6,799 nt of DNA from Bacteroidota bacterium (GCA_021824855.1 JAKAJX010000207.1:1-6799), one strand, 5' to 3'. Numbered from the stretch's first letter, positions 1-6,046 are shown. Translations and numbers: made by a program. Notes: a model not told the origin generated them from the letters alone.

Positions 1-204
1 TCTTCCGCTAAATTCTGCAGCTAAGTGTTGTGCATCGGCTGCACTGCCTCCATTGCCACAGAACAATACTTTGTTTCCGTTTTTAAATGCTATGGTAATA
101 ACTGCAATAGCATCTGCTAAACTTTGCTGTATAATTTCATCACTTAATAGTTGTTGTTTAACAGCAATAGATGAAGTAATTATTTGTTTTATTTTTTCTT
201 TCAT
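1..204 (-). CDS. gmhA: Phosphoheptose isomerase (SIS domain), N-terminal 68 residues, cut by window edge
   Basis: The reverse-strand frame opens at an ATG (202-204) and stays open for 68 codons to the left edge, so the C-terminal part is missing from the window. Residues about 45-68 read CGNGGSAADAQHLAAEFSGR, the sugar-phosphate binding signature of GmhA-type SIS isomerases, after an N-terminal helix rich in Gln, Ile and Leu. The family converts sedoheptulose 7-phosphate to D-glycero-D-manno-heptose 7-phosphate in the cytoplasm. The gene starts 19 bases after the stop of the heptose kinase gene, whose substrate it would make, and this supports the specific call over other SIS proteins such as DiaA. 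No Shine-Dalgarno sequence is visible; the leader is AT-rich, as is usual in Bacteroidota. The family call is firm; substrate specificity is inferred from motif and context. Confidence 0.88.
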   Translation of the reverse strand, partial: MKEKIKQIITSSIAVKQQLLSDEIIQQSLADAIAVITIAFKNGNKVLFCGNGGSAADAQHLAAEFSGR

Positions 205-223
205 AATTCAATATATTAATAGT

Positions 224-1249
224 TTATAAGGTTGTCCAAGTAGTTAATCCATTTTCGGTAAACTGATATTTTTTTATTTCGCCACCAAACTTGTTTAAGG
301 TATCAATTACTTTGTATCGTGTGTTTTTGGGGCAATAGAAAGTCATAAATCCGCCACCGCCGGCACCACTTATTTTACCGCCTGTTGCACCGGCATTTTT
401 AGCTGCATTATATATTTCTTCAATTAAGTTATTAGAAATATTATGTGCCATATTTCTTTTTTGCTGAAAGCCGTAATCCAATATTTCCCCAAACTCATGT
501 AACCTGCCTTTTAATAATGCCTCTTTCATCATTCTGGCTTGATCTTTTAAATGATGCATTGCTTCAATACTTTTTTCATTTTTTTGTGTTACATTTTTCT
601 GCTGCTCTTTAATTATATAGGCACTTTCTCTACTGGTACTGGTATAGTATAAAACCAAATTATTTTCTAATTCATTCAGATACTCTTGTTTAATGCGTAA
701 TGGATTTACAATTACTTTATCATTTGCATAAAACTCCATAAAATTTACACCGCCAAATGTAGCAGCATATTGATCTTGCTTGCCACCGGCTAATTGTAAA
801 TCATTTCTTTCAATGTCATAAGCATAATGGGCAATATCATAATCGCCTAAAGGTAGTTTCAGCATTTCGGTAAATGCGCCAATAATGGCAACAACTAAAG
901 TGGAAGAGGTCCCTAAACCACTACCCGCAGGGGCATCTACAAACGTTGATATTTTAAAATTAGAAATTGGTAAACCATAATCTTTTTGAATACGGTTATA
1001 TACACCTTTTACCAAATCTAATTGTCCATTAATAGGTAATTCATTACACCATGTAAACCTTTGCTCTTCCTTTCTGTCATGTGCTTCAATAATAATTCCA
1101 TTATCTTCCATTGGCTCAATGGTTGCATGTGCATATAACGAAATGGTGGCATTTAAAATGGCACCGCCATATTCATCACTATACGGACTAACATCGGTTC
1201 CTCCGCCGGCTAATCCTAATCGTAATGGTGCTTTACTTCTATAAATCAT
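224..1249 (-). CDS. hddA: D-glycero-alpha-D-manno-heptose 7-phosphate kinase (GHMP family)
   Basis: A complete 341-residue GHMP-superfamily kinase, the normal length for HddA. Visible motifs are an N-terminal RLGLAGGGTD (residues 10-19), the ATP-binding loop APAGSGLGTSS (106-116), GGKQDQYAATFGG (155-167) with the likely catalytic Asp159, and the glycine-rich C-terminal GGKISGAGGGGF (290-301). HddA phosphorylates D-glycero-alpha-D-manno-heptose 7-phosphate at C1, giving the 1,7-bisphosphate on the way to GDP-heptose for capsule, S-layer or LPS-like glycans. The AGGGTD opening separates it from galactokinases and mevalonate kinases; fucokinase-like relatives share it, but the adjoining gmhA favours heptose. 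Such proteins are sometimes labelled 'dehydrogenase' in databases, which would be wrong here. It follows the family 4 glycosyltransferase gene after a 77-base gap, the longest in the cluster, in which I could find no convincing promoter. Confidence 0.88.
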   Translation of the reverse strand: MIYRSKAPLRLGLAGGGTDVSPYSDEYGGAILNATISLYAHATIEPMEDNGIIIEAHDRKEEQRFTWCNELPINGQLDLVKGVYNRIQKDYGLPISNFKISTFVDAPAGSGLGTSSTLVVAIIGAFTEMLKLPLGDYDIAHYAYDIERNDLQLAGGKQDQYAATFGGVNFMEFYANDKVIVNPLRIKQEYLNELENNLVLYYTSTSRESAYIIKEQQKNVTQKNEKSIEAMHHLKDQARMMKEALLKGRLHEFGEILDYGFQQKRNMAHNISNNLIEEIYNAAKNAGATGGKISGAGGGGFMTFYCPKNTRYKVIDTLNKFGGEIKKYQFTENGLTTWTTL

Positions 1250-1326
1250 TTTCTCAACTTCTTTATCAGTAATTATATTTTCTTGGATTTAGTAATGGTA
1301 CAATTGGTATTGCATTTAATTAGCAC

Positions 1327-2451
1327 TTATAGTTCTGCAATTGTATCTACTAAAGTTTTCCAACTATATTTCTTTTTCTCTTCGCGAAGATGCGGCAAAA
1401 AATAATTTTCTCCTAATTGATATAATTCTTTAATACTCTCGGCAATAGACTTTGCATTAGCTTCTGTAACTAAACCAACTTTTTTATGGGGTACTAAATT
1501 AGGTAAACCACCTACATTGGTTACCAACATTGGTTTTTCGAAATGATAGGCGAGAGGTGTAACGCCACTTTGGGTTGCATTTTTATAGGGCTGAATTACA
1601 AAATCGGCAGCACTTAAATAATATTTTACTTCACTATCTGAAATGAAGTTGGTCCTTAATATTAAGCAGTTGTTTAAATTGTGGGTACTAATTAAATCAT
1701 CATACACTTTTCTATCTTCGTAAAATTCTCCTGCAATTAGTAATTTGATATTTAAGTTGTTGGATTGCTGATTAAGTATGCTCATTGCTTCTAACAATAA
1801 ATCTAATCCTTTATATTTTCTTATAAAGCCAAAAAATAAAATAATATTGGCTTCTTGTGGTAAGTTTAAGTGAGTTCTCGCTAGTTGTTTTAATACGGGT
1901 TCTCCAAAATTATCGTATAATGGATGTACAATTTGTGTTGCCTTTTTTGTGGTAAGTTTTTTTAAATCGTCTGTTACTTTTGAACTCATTGTAACAAAAG
2001 CATCGATAGGTTTAATAAAGTATTTTGTAAAATAAATATCACCGATTCTTTTTTCATGCGGAATAATATTATCGGCAATGCAAATAATTTTCGTGAATTT
2101 ATTAAGTTTAATAATTCTTGTTATTGTTCCTAAACATGGTCCCATAAATGGTAGCCAATATCGAACAACTACTATATTGGGCTTTTCTTTTTTTAGTATA
2201 TACCCAATTTTAAGCCAGTTGAATGGATTTATAGAGTTGATGCTAACTTTTATTGTAATATTTGAAGGAGCAGGATCGGAAGAATATTGTGTTGTTCCCG
2301 GAAATAAAAAATTGGGATATTGTAGCGAAAAAGTATGAATAGTAGTAGTATATTTTTGCTCTTGAAATTGTTGAGCTAATCTTTCATCAAAAGATGCCAA
2401 ACCGCCACGCAGCGGATGTGCCGGGCCAATGATGATCACTTTTTTATTCAT
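1327..2451 (-). CDS. GT-B fold glycosyltransferase, family 4-like
   Basis: A 374-residue soluble glycosyltransferase. The N-terminal domain begins with a strand and loop, VIIIGPAHPLRGGLASFDERL (about 5-25), the glycine-rich acceptor-side loop of GT-B enzymes. DNIIPHEK (127-134) is the domain's catalytic-side loop. The C-terminal nucleotide-sugar domain starts around FFGFIRKYKGLDLLLEA (206-222) and contains QPYKNATQSGV (287-297) and KPMLVTNVGGLPNLV (306-320). The Glu-x7-Glu of classical GT4 enzymes is absent: positions equivalent to the two glutamates appear to be Ala292 and Leu300. From memory this ATQSGV form recurs in Bacteroidota glycosyltransferases, so it looks like a subfamily trait rather than decay. 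Donor and acceptor cannot be read from the sequence; the adjacent hddA and gmhA make a heptose or a surface-glycan sugar a reasonable guess. It starts 12 bases after the stop of the family 2 gene, suggesting co-transcription. Confidence 0.8.
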   Translation of the reverse strand: MNKKVIIIGPAHPLRGGLASFDERLAQQFQEQKYTTTIHTFSLQYPNFLFPGTTQYSSDPAPSNITIKVSINSINPFNWLKIGYILKKEKPNIVVVRYWLPFMGPCLGTITRIIKLNKFTKIICIADNIIPHEKRIGDIYFTKYFIKPIDAFVTMSSKVTDDLKKLTTKKATQIVHPLYDNFGEPVLKQLARTHLNLPQEANIILFFGFIRKYKGLDLLLEAMSILNQQSNNLNIKLLIAGEFYEDRKVYDDLISTHNLNNCLILRTNFISDSEVKYYLSAADFVIQPYKNATQSGVTPLAYHFEKPMLVTNVGGLPNLVPHKKVGLVTEANAKSIAESIKELYQLGENYFLPHLREEKKKYSWKTLVDTIAEL

Positions 2452-2463
2452 GCTGTAAACTTA

Positions 2464-3405
2464 CTAAACACCTATTTTATCTTCCAACAAATACATATTT
2501 CTTTCCGATGCATTGCGTACTATTAATTCGGCAACAAAGCCGGCCAAAAATAATTGCGAGCCTATAATCATTACAGTTAGTGCAATGTAAAATGTGGGGC
2601 GATTGGTGAGTGCAAATTCGGAATCGAGAAATTTGGCAATTATAAAATAAATAATCATTGCTAAGCCAACTAAAAAAGCCAATGTGCCGTATAAACCAAA
2701 AAAATGCATTGGTTTTTTACCAAATCGATTAATAAAGCGAATGGTAAATAAATCTAAAAAACCATTTACAAAACGTTCCCATCCAAACTTAGTTACACCA
2801 TATTTTCGGGCACGATGTTCTACCACTTTTTCGCCAATTTTTTTAAAGCCTGCTCCTTTAGCAATTACAGGAATATAGCGGTGCATTTCGCCAAATACCT
2901 CAATGCTTTTTACCACTTTTTTTCTGTAGGCTTTTAGTCCGCAATTAAAGTCGTGTAAATGAATTCCACTGCTCCAACGTGCTGCGGCATTAAAAATTTT
3001 TGATGGTAAATTTTTGGTAAATGTATTATCGTATCGTTTCTTTTTCCAGCCGCTTACAATATCATAATCTTCTTCAACAATCATTCTTACTAACTCCGGA
3101 ATTTCATCGGGAGAGTCTTGCAAATCTGCATCCATTGTAATTATTACATTGCCCAACGCAGCTTTAAAGCCTTCGTTTAATGCTGCACTTTTTCCGTAAT
3201 TTCTACGAAATTTAATTCCTTTAAAACAGTTATTTTTTTCTGAAATATTCTGTATTACATTCCAACTATTATCGGTACTGCCATCATCAATAAAAATAAC
3301 TTCGTACGAAAATTGATGTTCGGTTGTTACACGCTCAATCCATTCACTTAATTCGGGTAGCGATTCTTCTTCATTAAAAAGTGGAATAATAATAGATAAG
3401 TCCAT
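2464..3405 (-). CDS. Membrane-anchored family 2 glycosyltransferase (DPM1/GtrB/ArnC-like)
   Basis: A complete 313-residue protein with a cytoplasmic GT-A domain and two C-terminal membrane helices. The GT-A core shows LSIIIPLFNEEESLPEL (3-19), IDDGSTDNS (39-47), FRRNYGKSAALNEGF (66-80) and the metal-binding DAD inside MDADLQDSPDEIPEL (91-105). HDFNCGLKAYRK (151-162) and the basic EHRARKYGVTKFG (196-208) are typical of polyprenyl-phosphate glycosyltransferases. The predicted helices are about 234-259 and 271-295. Relatives move a sugar from a nucleotide donor to undecaprenyl or dolichyl phosphate at the inner membrane; whether this one does so, and which sugar it uses, is inference. All expected catalytic features are present. 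It lies 18 bases after the DUF4199 gene and 12 bases before the next glycosyltransferase gene, fitting an envelope-glycan operon. Confidence 0.87.
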   Translation of the reverse strand: MDLSIIIPLFNEEESLPELSEWIERVTTEHQFSYEVIFIDDGSTDNSWNVIQNISEKNNCFKGIKFRRNYGKSAALNEGFKAALGNVIITMDADLQDSPDEIPELVRMIVEEDYDIVSGWKKKRYDNTFTKNLPSKIFNAAARWSSGIHLHDFNCGLKAYRKKVVKSIEVFGEMHRYIPVIAKGAGFKKIGEKVVEHRARKYGVTKFGWERFVNGFLDLFTIRFINRFGKKPMHFFGLYGTLAFLVGLAMIIYFIIAKFLDSEFALTNRPTFYIALTVMIIGSQLFLAGFVAELIVRNASERNMYLLEDKIGV

Positions 3406-3423
3406 TTATTCGTGTAATTAAAA

Positions 3424-3933
3424 TTAAGCTATTTCAGGGTTAGGATTTTTTTTGGCAATTGCTGCACCAATTAAAGAAAATATAGCTCCTAAAAGAGCAT
3501 ACATTATTAATCCGCCACCAATAGCAAATGGTACAAAGAATTTTTTTGTCATTGTTAGTGCTTGATCAATTTGATCGGATGTTAATTTCCCTTGAGCTTC
3601 CATTTGTTGCCTTGATATCTCTAATGTTTGATCGATAAATGAAGGAGCAATAAATTTTAAGAATAGAAAAAGGTAGGCTAAAAGAATGGCTGTAGTTGCA
3701 GCAGAAGTTTTAAAACCATGTGCAAAAGCATTTCCAAAGGTGATATTGCCATTCATTTGTTTAGAGAAGGAAATACATGCCCAAATAATTCCTATGCCAA
3801 ATAATGCCGATTGAATCCATTGAATGGCTTTATTTTGACTTTGTCCGGCAAAATAAATTGCCATGGATAAAACTATCAGAATTAAACTGATGAAAATTCC
3901 TTTAATGGCCGGGGTGGTTACTTTTGGTTGCAT
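3424..3933 (-). CDS. DUF4199 family four-helix membrane protein
   Basis: A 169-residue integral membrane protein with four hydrophobic segments at about 10-30, 38-57, 73-96 and 134-160. Between segments three and four lies a polar, presumably helical stretch (about 97-132) rich in Gln, Asp and Lys. The short motif NITFGNAFAHGFK (63-75) and the helix layout match the Bacteroidota family DUF4199, whose function is unknown. The gene is tightly packed between the dihydroorotase-like gene (11 bases) and the family 2 glycosyltransferase gene (18 bases). From memory, DUF4199 often sits next to these two types of gene in Bacteroidota, which hints at a role with the glycosyltransferase at the inner membrane; this is inference. 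No catalytic motif is apparent. The start is the first ATG in frame and directly precedes the first membrane segment. Confidence 0.75.
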   Translation of the reverse strand: MQPKVTTPAIKGIFISLILIVLSMAIYFAGQSQNKAIQWIQSALFGIGIIWACISFSKQMNGNITFGNAFAHGFKTSAATTAILLAYLFLFLKFIAPSFIDQTLEISRQQMEAQGKLTSDQIDQALTMTKKFFVPFAIGGGLIMYALLGAIFSLIGAAIAKKNPNPEIA

Positions 3934-3944
3934 AATGGTTGGTT

Positions 3945-5210
3945 TTATTGATTCAAATATAAATTTCCTTTATTAATAATCCCCAAAACTTTTCCATTTA
4001 ACTCTTTATCAAGGAAAGGAGTATTTACTGATTTACTTTTAATGGATTGTTTTGTAATGGTGGTTTTTTCAGTTCTATGAAATAAAGTTAACTCGGCTAT
4101 ATGTCCTTCTTCAATAGACTGAGCAGGTAAATTAAAAATACTTCTTGCATTGCTGCTGAATAGTGCAACAATTTTTTCGTTGCTTAATTGAGGCAGAATA
4201 TGATTCACTGTAGCAAATGAGCTTTGTAAGCCAATCATCCCATTGCCTGCATATTCAAATTCGCAAACTTTTTTATCCCAATCTTGTGGTAAATGGTGCG
4301 ATGCAATACAATCTATTGTTCCATCTGCAACAGCATTTTGTAGAGCTATCATATCGCTTTTAGAGCGTAATGGCGGATTAACTTTTAAATTGGTATTATA
4401 ATCTTGCAAATCTTCATCGCAAAAAAATAAGTGATAAGGTGTAACACTACAGCTAATTAATATTCCTTCGGCTTTGGCTTTTTGTATTAAATTAATAGAT
4501 TGGGCTGTGCTAACACCCGTAATATGCAATTTACTTTCTGTGTATTTTGCCAAATCAATATCTCGTTTAATGATAATTTCTTCAGCTATAGCCGGAATGC
4601 CTTGTATGCCTAATTTGGTAGAAATAATTCCTTCATTCATTAATCCGTATGTGCCAATACTTTTATCAATTGGAAGTTGAATAATTGTGCCGTCAAATGC
4701 CTTAATATATTGTAAGGCTTTTAATAATAAGCCCGATGTTTGAACGGGTTGTAGCCCATCGCTAAATGCAATAGCACCGCTGGCATACATATCGTACATT
4801 TCGGCTAAATCTTTTCCTTCCACATTTTTCGTAACTGCACCTAAAGGGTGAATTGTGGTGCCAAAATTGGCTGATTTTTGTAAAATATATTCTACCTGCG
4901 ATTTGGTTTGTACCAGCGGATTGGTATTAGGTAAACTAAAAACATGTGTATAGCCACCGGCAATTGCTGCATTTGCACCTGTTTCTAAAGTTTCTTTGTA
5001 CTCGAAACCCGGATCGCAAAAATGAGCAAAACAATCTACCCATCCATTAGAAACAATGGTTCCTTTAATATCAATTATTTTATCGGCTGTTTGAGGAATG
5101 TTAGATGCAATTGAAACAATTGTATTATCGTGAATTAAAATATCTTTAATTGAACCGTTGTGGGTAGAATGCGTATCTACAATTAGTGCATTTCTTACAA
5201 GAATCTTCAT
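3945..5210 (-). CDS. Dihydroorotase-like amidohydrolase homologue, probably inactive (PyrC'-like)
   Basis: A 421-residue protein of the cyclic amidohydrolase family, closest in layout to class I dihydroorotase. Family landmarks survive: GWVDCFAHFCDPGFEYKET (56-74), LPNTNP (93-98), FSDGLQPVQTSG (149-160), VSTAQS (233-238), VNPPLR (277-282) and MIGLQSSF (325-332). Most catalytic positions do not. The HxH motif is Phe61-Ala-His63, the arginine of FREPG is Cys65, the later metal-binding histidines fall on Leu179 and Gly232, and the catalytic aspartate of ATDH falls on His305. Asp151 remains. It is therefore unlikely to close carbamoyl-aspartate to dihydroorotate; a structural role with aspartate transcarbamoylase, as known for Pseudomonas PyrC', is one possibility. 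The start is placed at the ATG ending at 5210 because MKILVRNALIVD is the usual family opening. An upstream ATG at 5234 would add eight residues (MHKILFQF) with no family counterpart. It heads the minus-strand gene cluster. Confidence 0.8.
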   Translation of the reverse strand: MKILVRNALIVDTHSTHNGSIKDILIHDNTIVSIASNIPQTADKIIDIKGTIVSNGWVDCFAHFCDPGFEYKETLETGANAAIAGGYTHVFSLPNTNPLVQTKSQVEYILQKSANFGTTIHPLGAVTKNVEGKDLAEMYDMYASGAIAFSDGLQPVQTSGLLLKALQYIKAFDGTIIQLPIDKSIGTYGLMNEGIISTKLGIQGIPAIAEEIIIKRDIDLAKYTESKLHITGVSTAQSINLIQKAKAEGILISCSVTPYHLFFCDEDLQDYNTNLKVNPPLRSKSDMIALQNAVADGTIDCIASHHLPQDWDKKVCEFEYAGNGMIGLQSSFATVNHILPQLSNEKIVALFSSNARSIFNLPAQSIEEGHIAELTLFHRTEKTTITKQSIKSKSVNTPFLDKELNGKVLGIINKGNLYLNQ

Positions 5211-5261
5211 GAACTGAAATAAAATTTTGTGCAATATAATCTGAAAATTTGTTTTTGCACC

Positions 5262-5269
5262 TATATTTG
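5262..5269 (+). promoter_or_regulatory. Bacteroidota -7 promoter element for tRNA-Pro
   Basis: TATATTTG matches the Bacteroidota -7 consensus TAnnTTTG exactly. It lies 28 bases before the first base of tRNA-Pro, which would leave a leader of roughly 20-25 bases for processing by RNase P. The matching -33 element is not convincing: TTTG occurs at 5248-5251, but only 10 bases upstream of this element, closer than the usual spacing. Assignment rests on the exact -7 match and the position. Confidence 0.45.
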
Positions 5270-5297
5270 CAGCCCATTTTGTAATACTTGTATAATA

Positions 5298-5371
5298 CGG
5301 GTGGTGGCGCAGTCCGGTAGCGCACTTGTATGGGGTGCAAGGGGTCGCTGGTTCGAATCCAGTCCACCCGA
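5298..5371 (+). tRNA. tRNA-Pro, anticodon GGG
   Basis: A 74-nucleotide cloverleaf folds fully. The acceptor stem CGGGTGG (5298-5304) pairs with CCACCCG (5364-5370). The D stem is GCGC/GCGC (5307-5310, 5320-5323) around AGTCCGGTA. The anticodon stem CTTGT/GCAAG closes with a T-G pair around the loop ATGGGGT (5330-5336). The T stem GCTGG/CCAGT has a G-T pair and encloses TTCGAAT. The anticodon is GGG at 5332-5334, with T33 before it and G37 after it, as expected for proline tRNAs reading CCC and CCU. The discriminator is A5371, and the next bases are CA then T, so CCA is not encoded and must be added after transcription. The gene is transcribed away from the dihydroorotase-like gene and ends in an intrinsic terminator. 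Confidence 0.97.
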
Positions 5372-5379
5372 CATTTTTT

Positions 5380-5411
5380 AAACTTTGTAGTTTTTACTGC
5401 AAAGTTTTTTT
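5380..5411 (+). terminator. Rho-independent terminator of tRNA-Pro
   Basis: An 11-base-pair stem, AAACTTTGTAG (5380-5390) against CTGCAAAGTTT (5397-5407), with one G-T wobble and a six-base loop TTTTTA, runs into seven T residues (5405-5411). It begins eight bases after the tRNA discriminator base and should insulate the tRNA from the cytochrome gene downstream. Confidence 0.85.
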
Positions 5412-5471
5412 ATGAAATATTTACTACATAAATGGCTTACGTTATAATTTACTATAGTGTCATGTATGTTA

Positions 5472-5487
5472 TGTGATAAATGTTACA
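5472..5487 (+). promoter_or_regulatory. CRP/FNR-type operator, distal site
   Basis: TGTGA-TAAATG-TTACA matches nine of ten defined bases of the classical CRP consensus TGTGA-N6-TCACA, and the outer A and T at 5471 and 5488 extend the symmetry. Its centre is 5479.5, which is 44 bases from the next palindrome and about 108 bases from the predicted transcription start of the cytochrome gene. It could instead be a chance match in AT-rich DNA, but its helical phase with the two downstream sites argues for function. Confidence 0.4.
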
Positions 5488-5516
5488 TTGGTTTTTATTA
5501 ATGTTGTAACGTTAAA

Positions 5517-5530
5517 ATGACAATTGTCAT
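5517..5530 (+). promoter_or_regulatory. CRP/FNR-type operator, middle site (perfect palindrome)
   Basis: ATGACAATTGTCAT is a perfect 14-base palindrome with the TGA-N6-TCA spacing common to CRP/FNR-family sites (compare FNR, TTGAT-N4-ATCAA). Its centre is 5523.5, about 63-67 bases upstream of the predicted start of transcription. It is the strongest of the three sites. The regulator itself is not in the window. Confidence 0.55.
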
Positions 5531-5538
5531 CTATTTTA

Positions 5539-5552
5539 ATGATAACTGTCAT
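5539..5552 (+). promoter_or_regulatory. CRP/FNR-type operator, proximal site
   Basis: ATGATAACTGTCAT differs at two bases from the palindrome centred 22 bases upstream and keeps the ATGA-N6-TCAT core. Its centre, 5545.5, lies about 41-45 bases before the predicted transcription start, which is where class II CRP/FNR activators bind. The exact start of transcription is not known, so the class assignment is inference. Confidence 0.5.
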
Positions 5553-5575
5553 TTTTATCAGCACCGACTTGCATA

Positions 5576-5583
5576 TAATTTTG
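5576..5583 (+). promoter_or_regulatory. Bacteroidota -7 promoter element for the cytochrome c gene
   Basis: TAATTTTG fits the consensus TAnnTTTG exactly and lies 49 bases before the cytochrome start codon. Transcription would start at about 5587-5590, giving a leader of roughly 43-46 bases. No TTTG is present at the usual -33 distance; only TTTT is found at 5553-5556. A weak -33 element would fit a promoter that depends on an activator bound at the adjacent palindromes. Confidence 0.5.
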
Positions 5584-5632
5584 TGTTACAACAATATTTT
5601 AAAATCAATTATTTACTAACAAAAATTTAATT

Positions 5633-6046
5633 ATGAAAAGAGAAACAAAATACAGATTGAAATTTGTATTGATGATTGTTTGTTTACAGTTTGTAAGTGC
5701 ACATGTGTTTAGCCAACAAAAACCATGGGTAGCACCTGCAAGTGCAAACGCCATTGTTAACCCTTTAAAGGGAAATAAGCAAGTTTTAGCCGATGCTAAA
5801 ACAATTTATGTTACTAATTGCGGCCCCTGCCACGGACCTTCAGGAAAAGGCAATGGTGTAGCAGCAGCAGCATGTAACCCTAAACCTGCAGATCATACTT
5901 CAGCAAAGGTACAAAGCGAATCTGATGGTTCTTTGTTCTGGAAAATAGCTGAAGGACGTGGTTCTATGCCTTCTTTCAAACAATCAATTCCCGAAGCTAA
6001 AAGATGGGAATTGGTAAACTTTATTCGCTCATTAGCTAAACGCTAA
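5633..6046 (+). CDS. Exported monohaem cytochrome c
   Basis: A 137-residue protein with a positively charged start and a hydrophobic signal peptide (about 11-27), probably cleaved after VFS27 before Gln28. The mature part of about 110 residues is a single class I cytochrome c domain. The haem is attached at CGPCH (63-67), and Met112 in GRGSMPSF is the likely distal ligand. The C-terminal helix WELVNFIRSLAK (125-136) is typical of the fold. A preceding segment with Pro-Trp and NPLKGN (31-48) seems to be a linker. Cys17 in the signal peptide is not a lipobox because Val precedes it. Cys81, in AAAACNPKPAD, is an extra cysteine in the mature protein. It probably carries electrons in the periplasm; its partners are unknown. 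It follows a promoter with CRP/FNR-like operators and precedes a porin-like gene by 49 bases, suggesting joint expression. The start is the only ATG that retains the full signal peptide, and its leader is A-rich. Confidence 0.88.
   Translation: MKRETKYRLKFVLMIVCLQFVSAHVFSQQKPWVAPASANAIVNPLKGNKQVLADAKTIYVTNCGPCHGPSGKGNGVAAAACNPKPADHTSAKVQSESDGSLFWKIAEGRGSMPSFKQSIPEAKRWELVNFIRSLAKR

Noticed and set aside
2078..2338. 86-residue plus-strand open frame
   Set aside because: It lies entirely inside the family 4-like glycosyltransferase gene on the other strand, which has clear motifs; no independent protein signal was found.
2684..2878. 64-residue plus-strand open frame
   Set aside because: Antisense shadow of the family 2 glycosyltransferase gene.
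4474..4680. 68-residue plus-strand open frame
   Set aside because: Antisense shadow of the dihydroorotase-like gene; its hydrophobic look comes from the reverse reading.
5231..5240. Minus-strand ATTATATTGC as a promoter for the dihydroorotase-like gene
   Set aside because: It fits TAnnTTTG only with mismatches or a missing base, and no -33 TTTG was found at a suitable distance, so I did not list it.
5291..5296. TATAAT box immediately before tRNA-Pro
   Set aside because: It ends one base before the mature tRNA 5' end, so it could not start transcription upstream of the tRNA; the TAnnTTTG element at 5262-5269 is better placed.
5146..5367. 73-residue reverse-strand open frame (MDWIRTSDPLHPI...)
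   Set aside because: It is the antisense reading of tRNA-Pro joined to the upstream region of the dihydroorotase-like gene. The MDWIRTSDP start is a well-known false protein produced by translating tRNA complements.
5482..5510. Inverted repeat GTTACA ... TGTAAC with a 17-base gap, plus the 8-base palindrome TAACGTTA at 5507-5514
   Set aside because: The arms are short and the gap long for AT-rich DNA, and there is no T tract or riboswitch-like structure. The left arm overlaps the distal CRP/FNR-like site, which explains it better.
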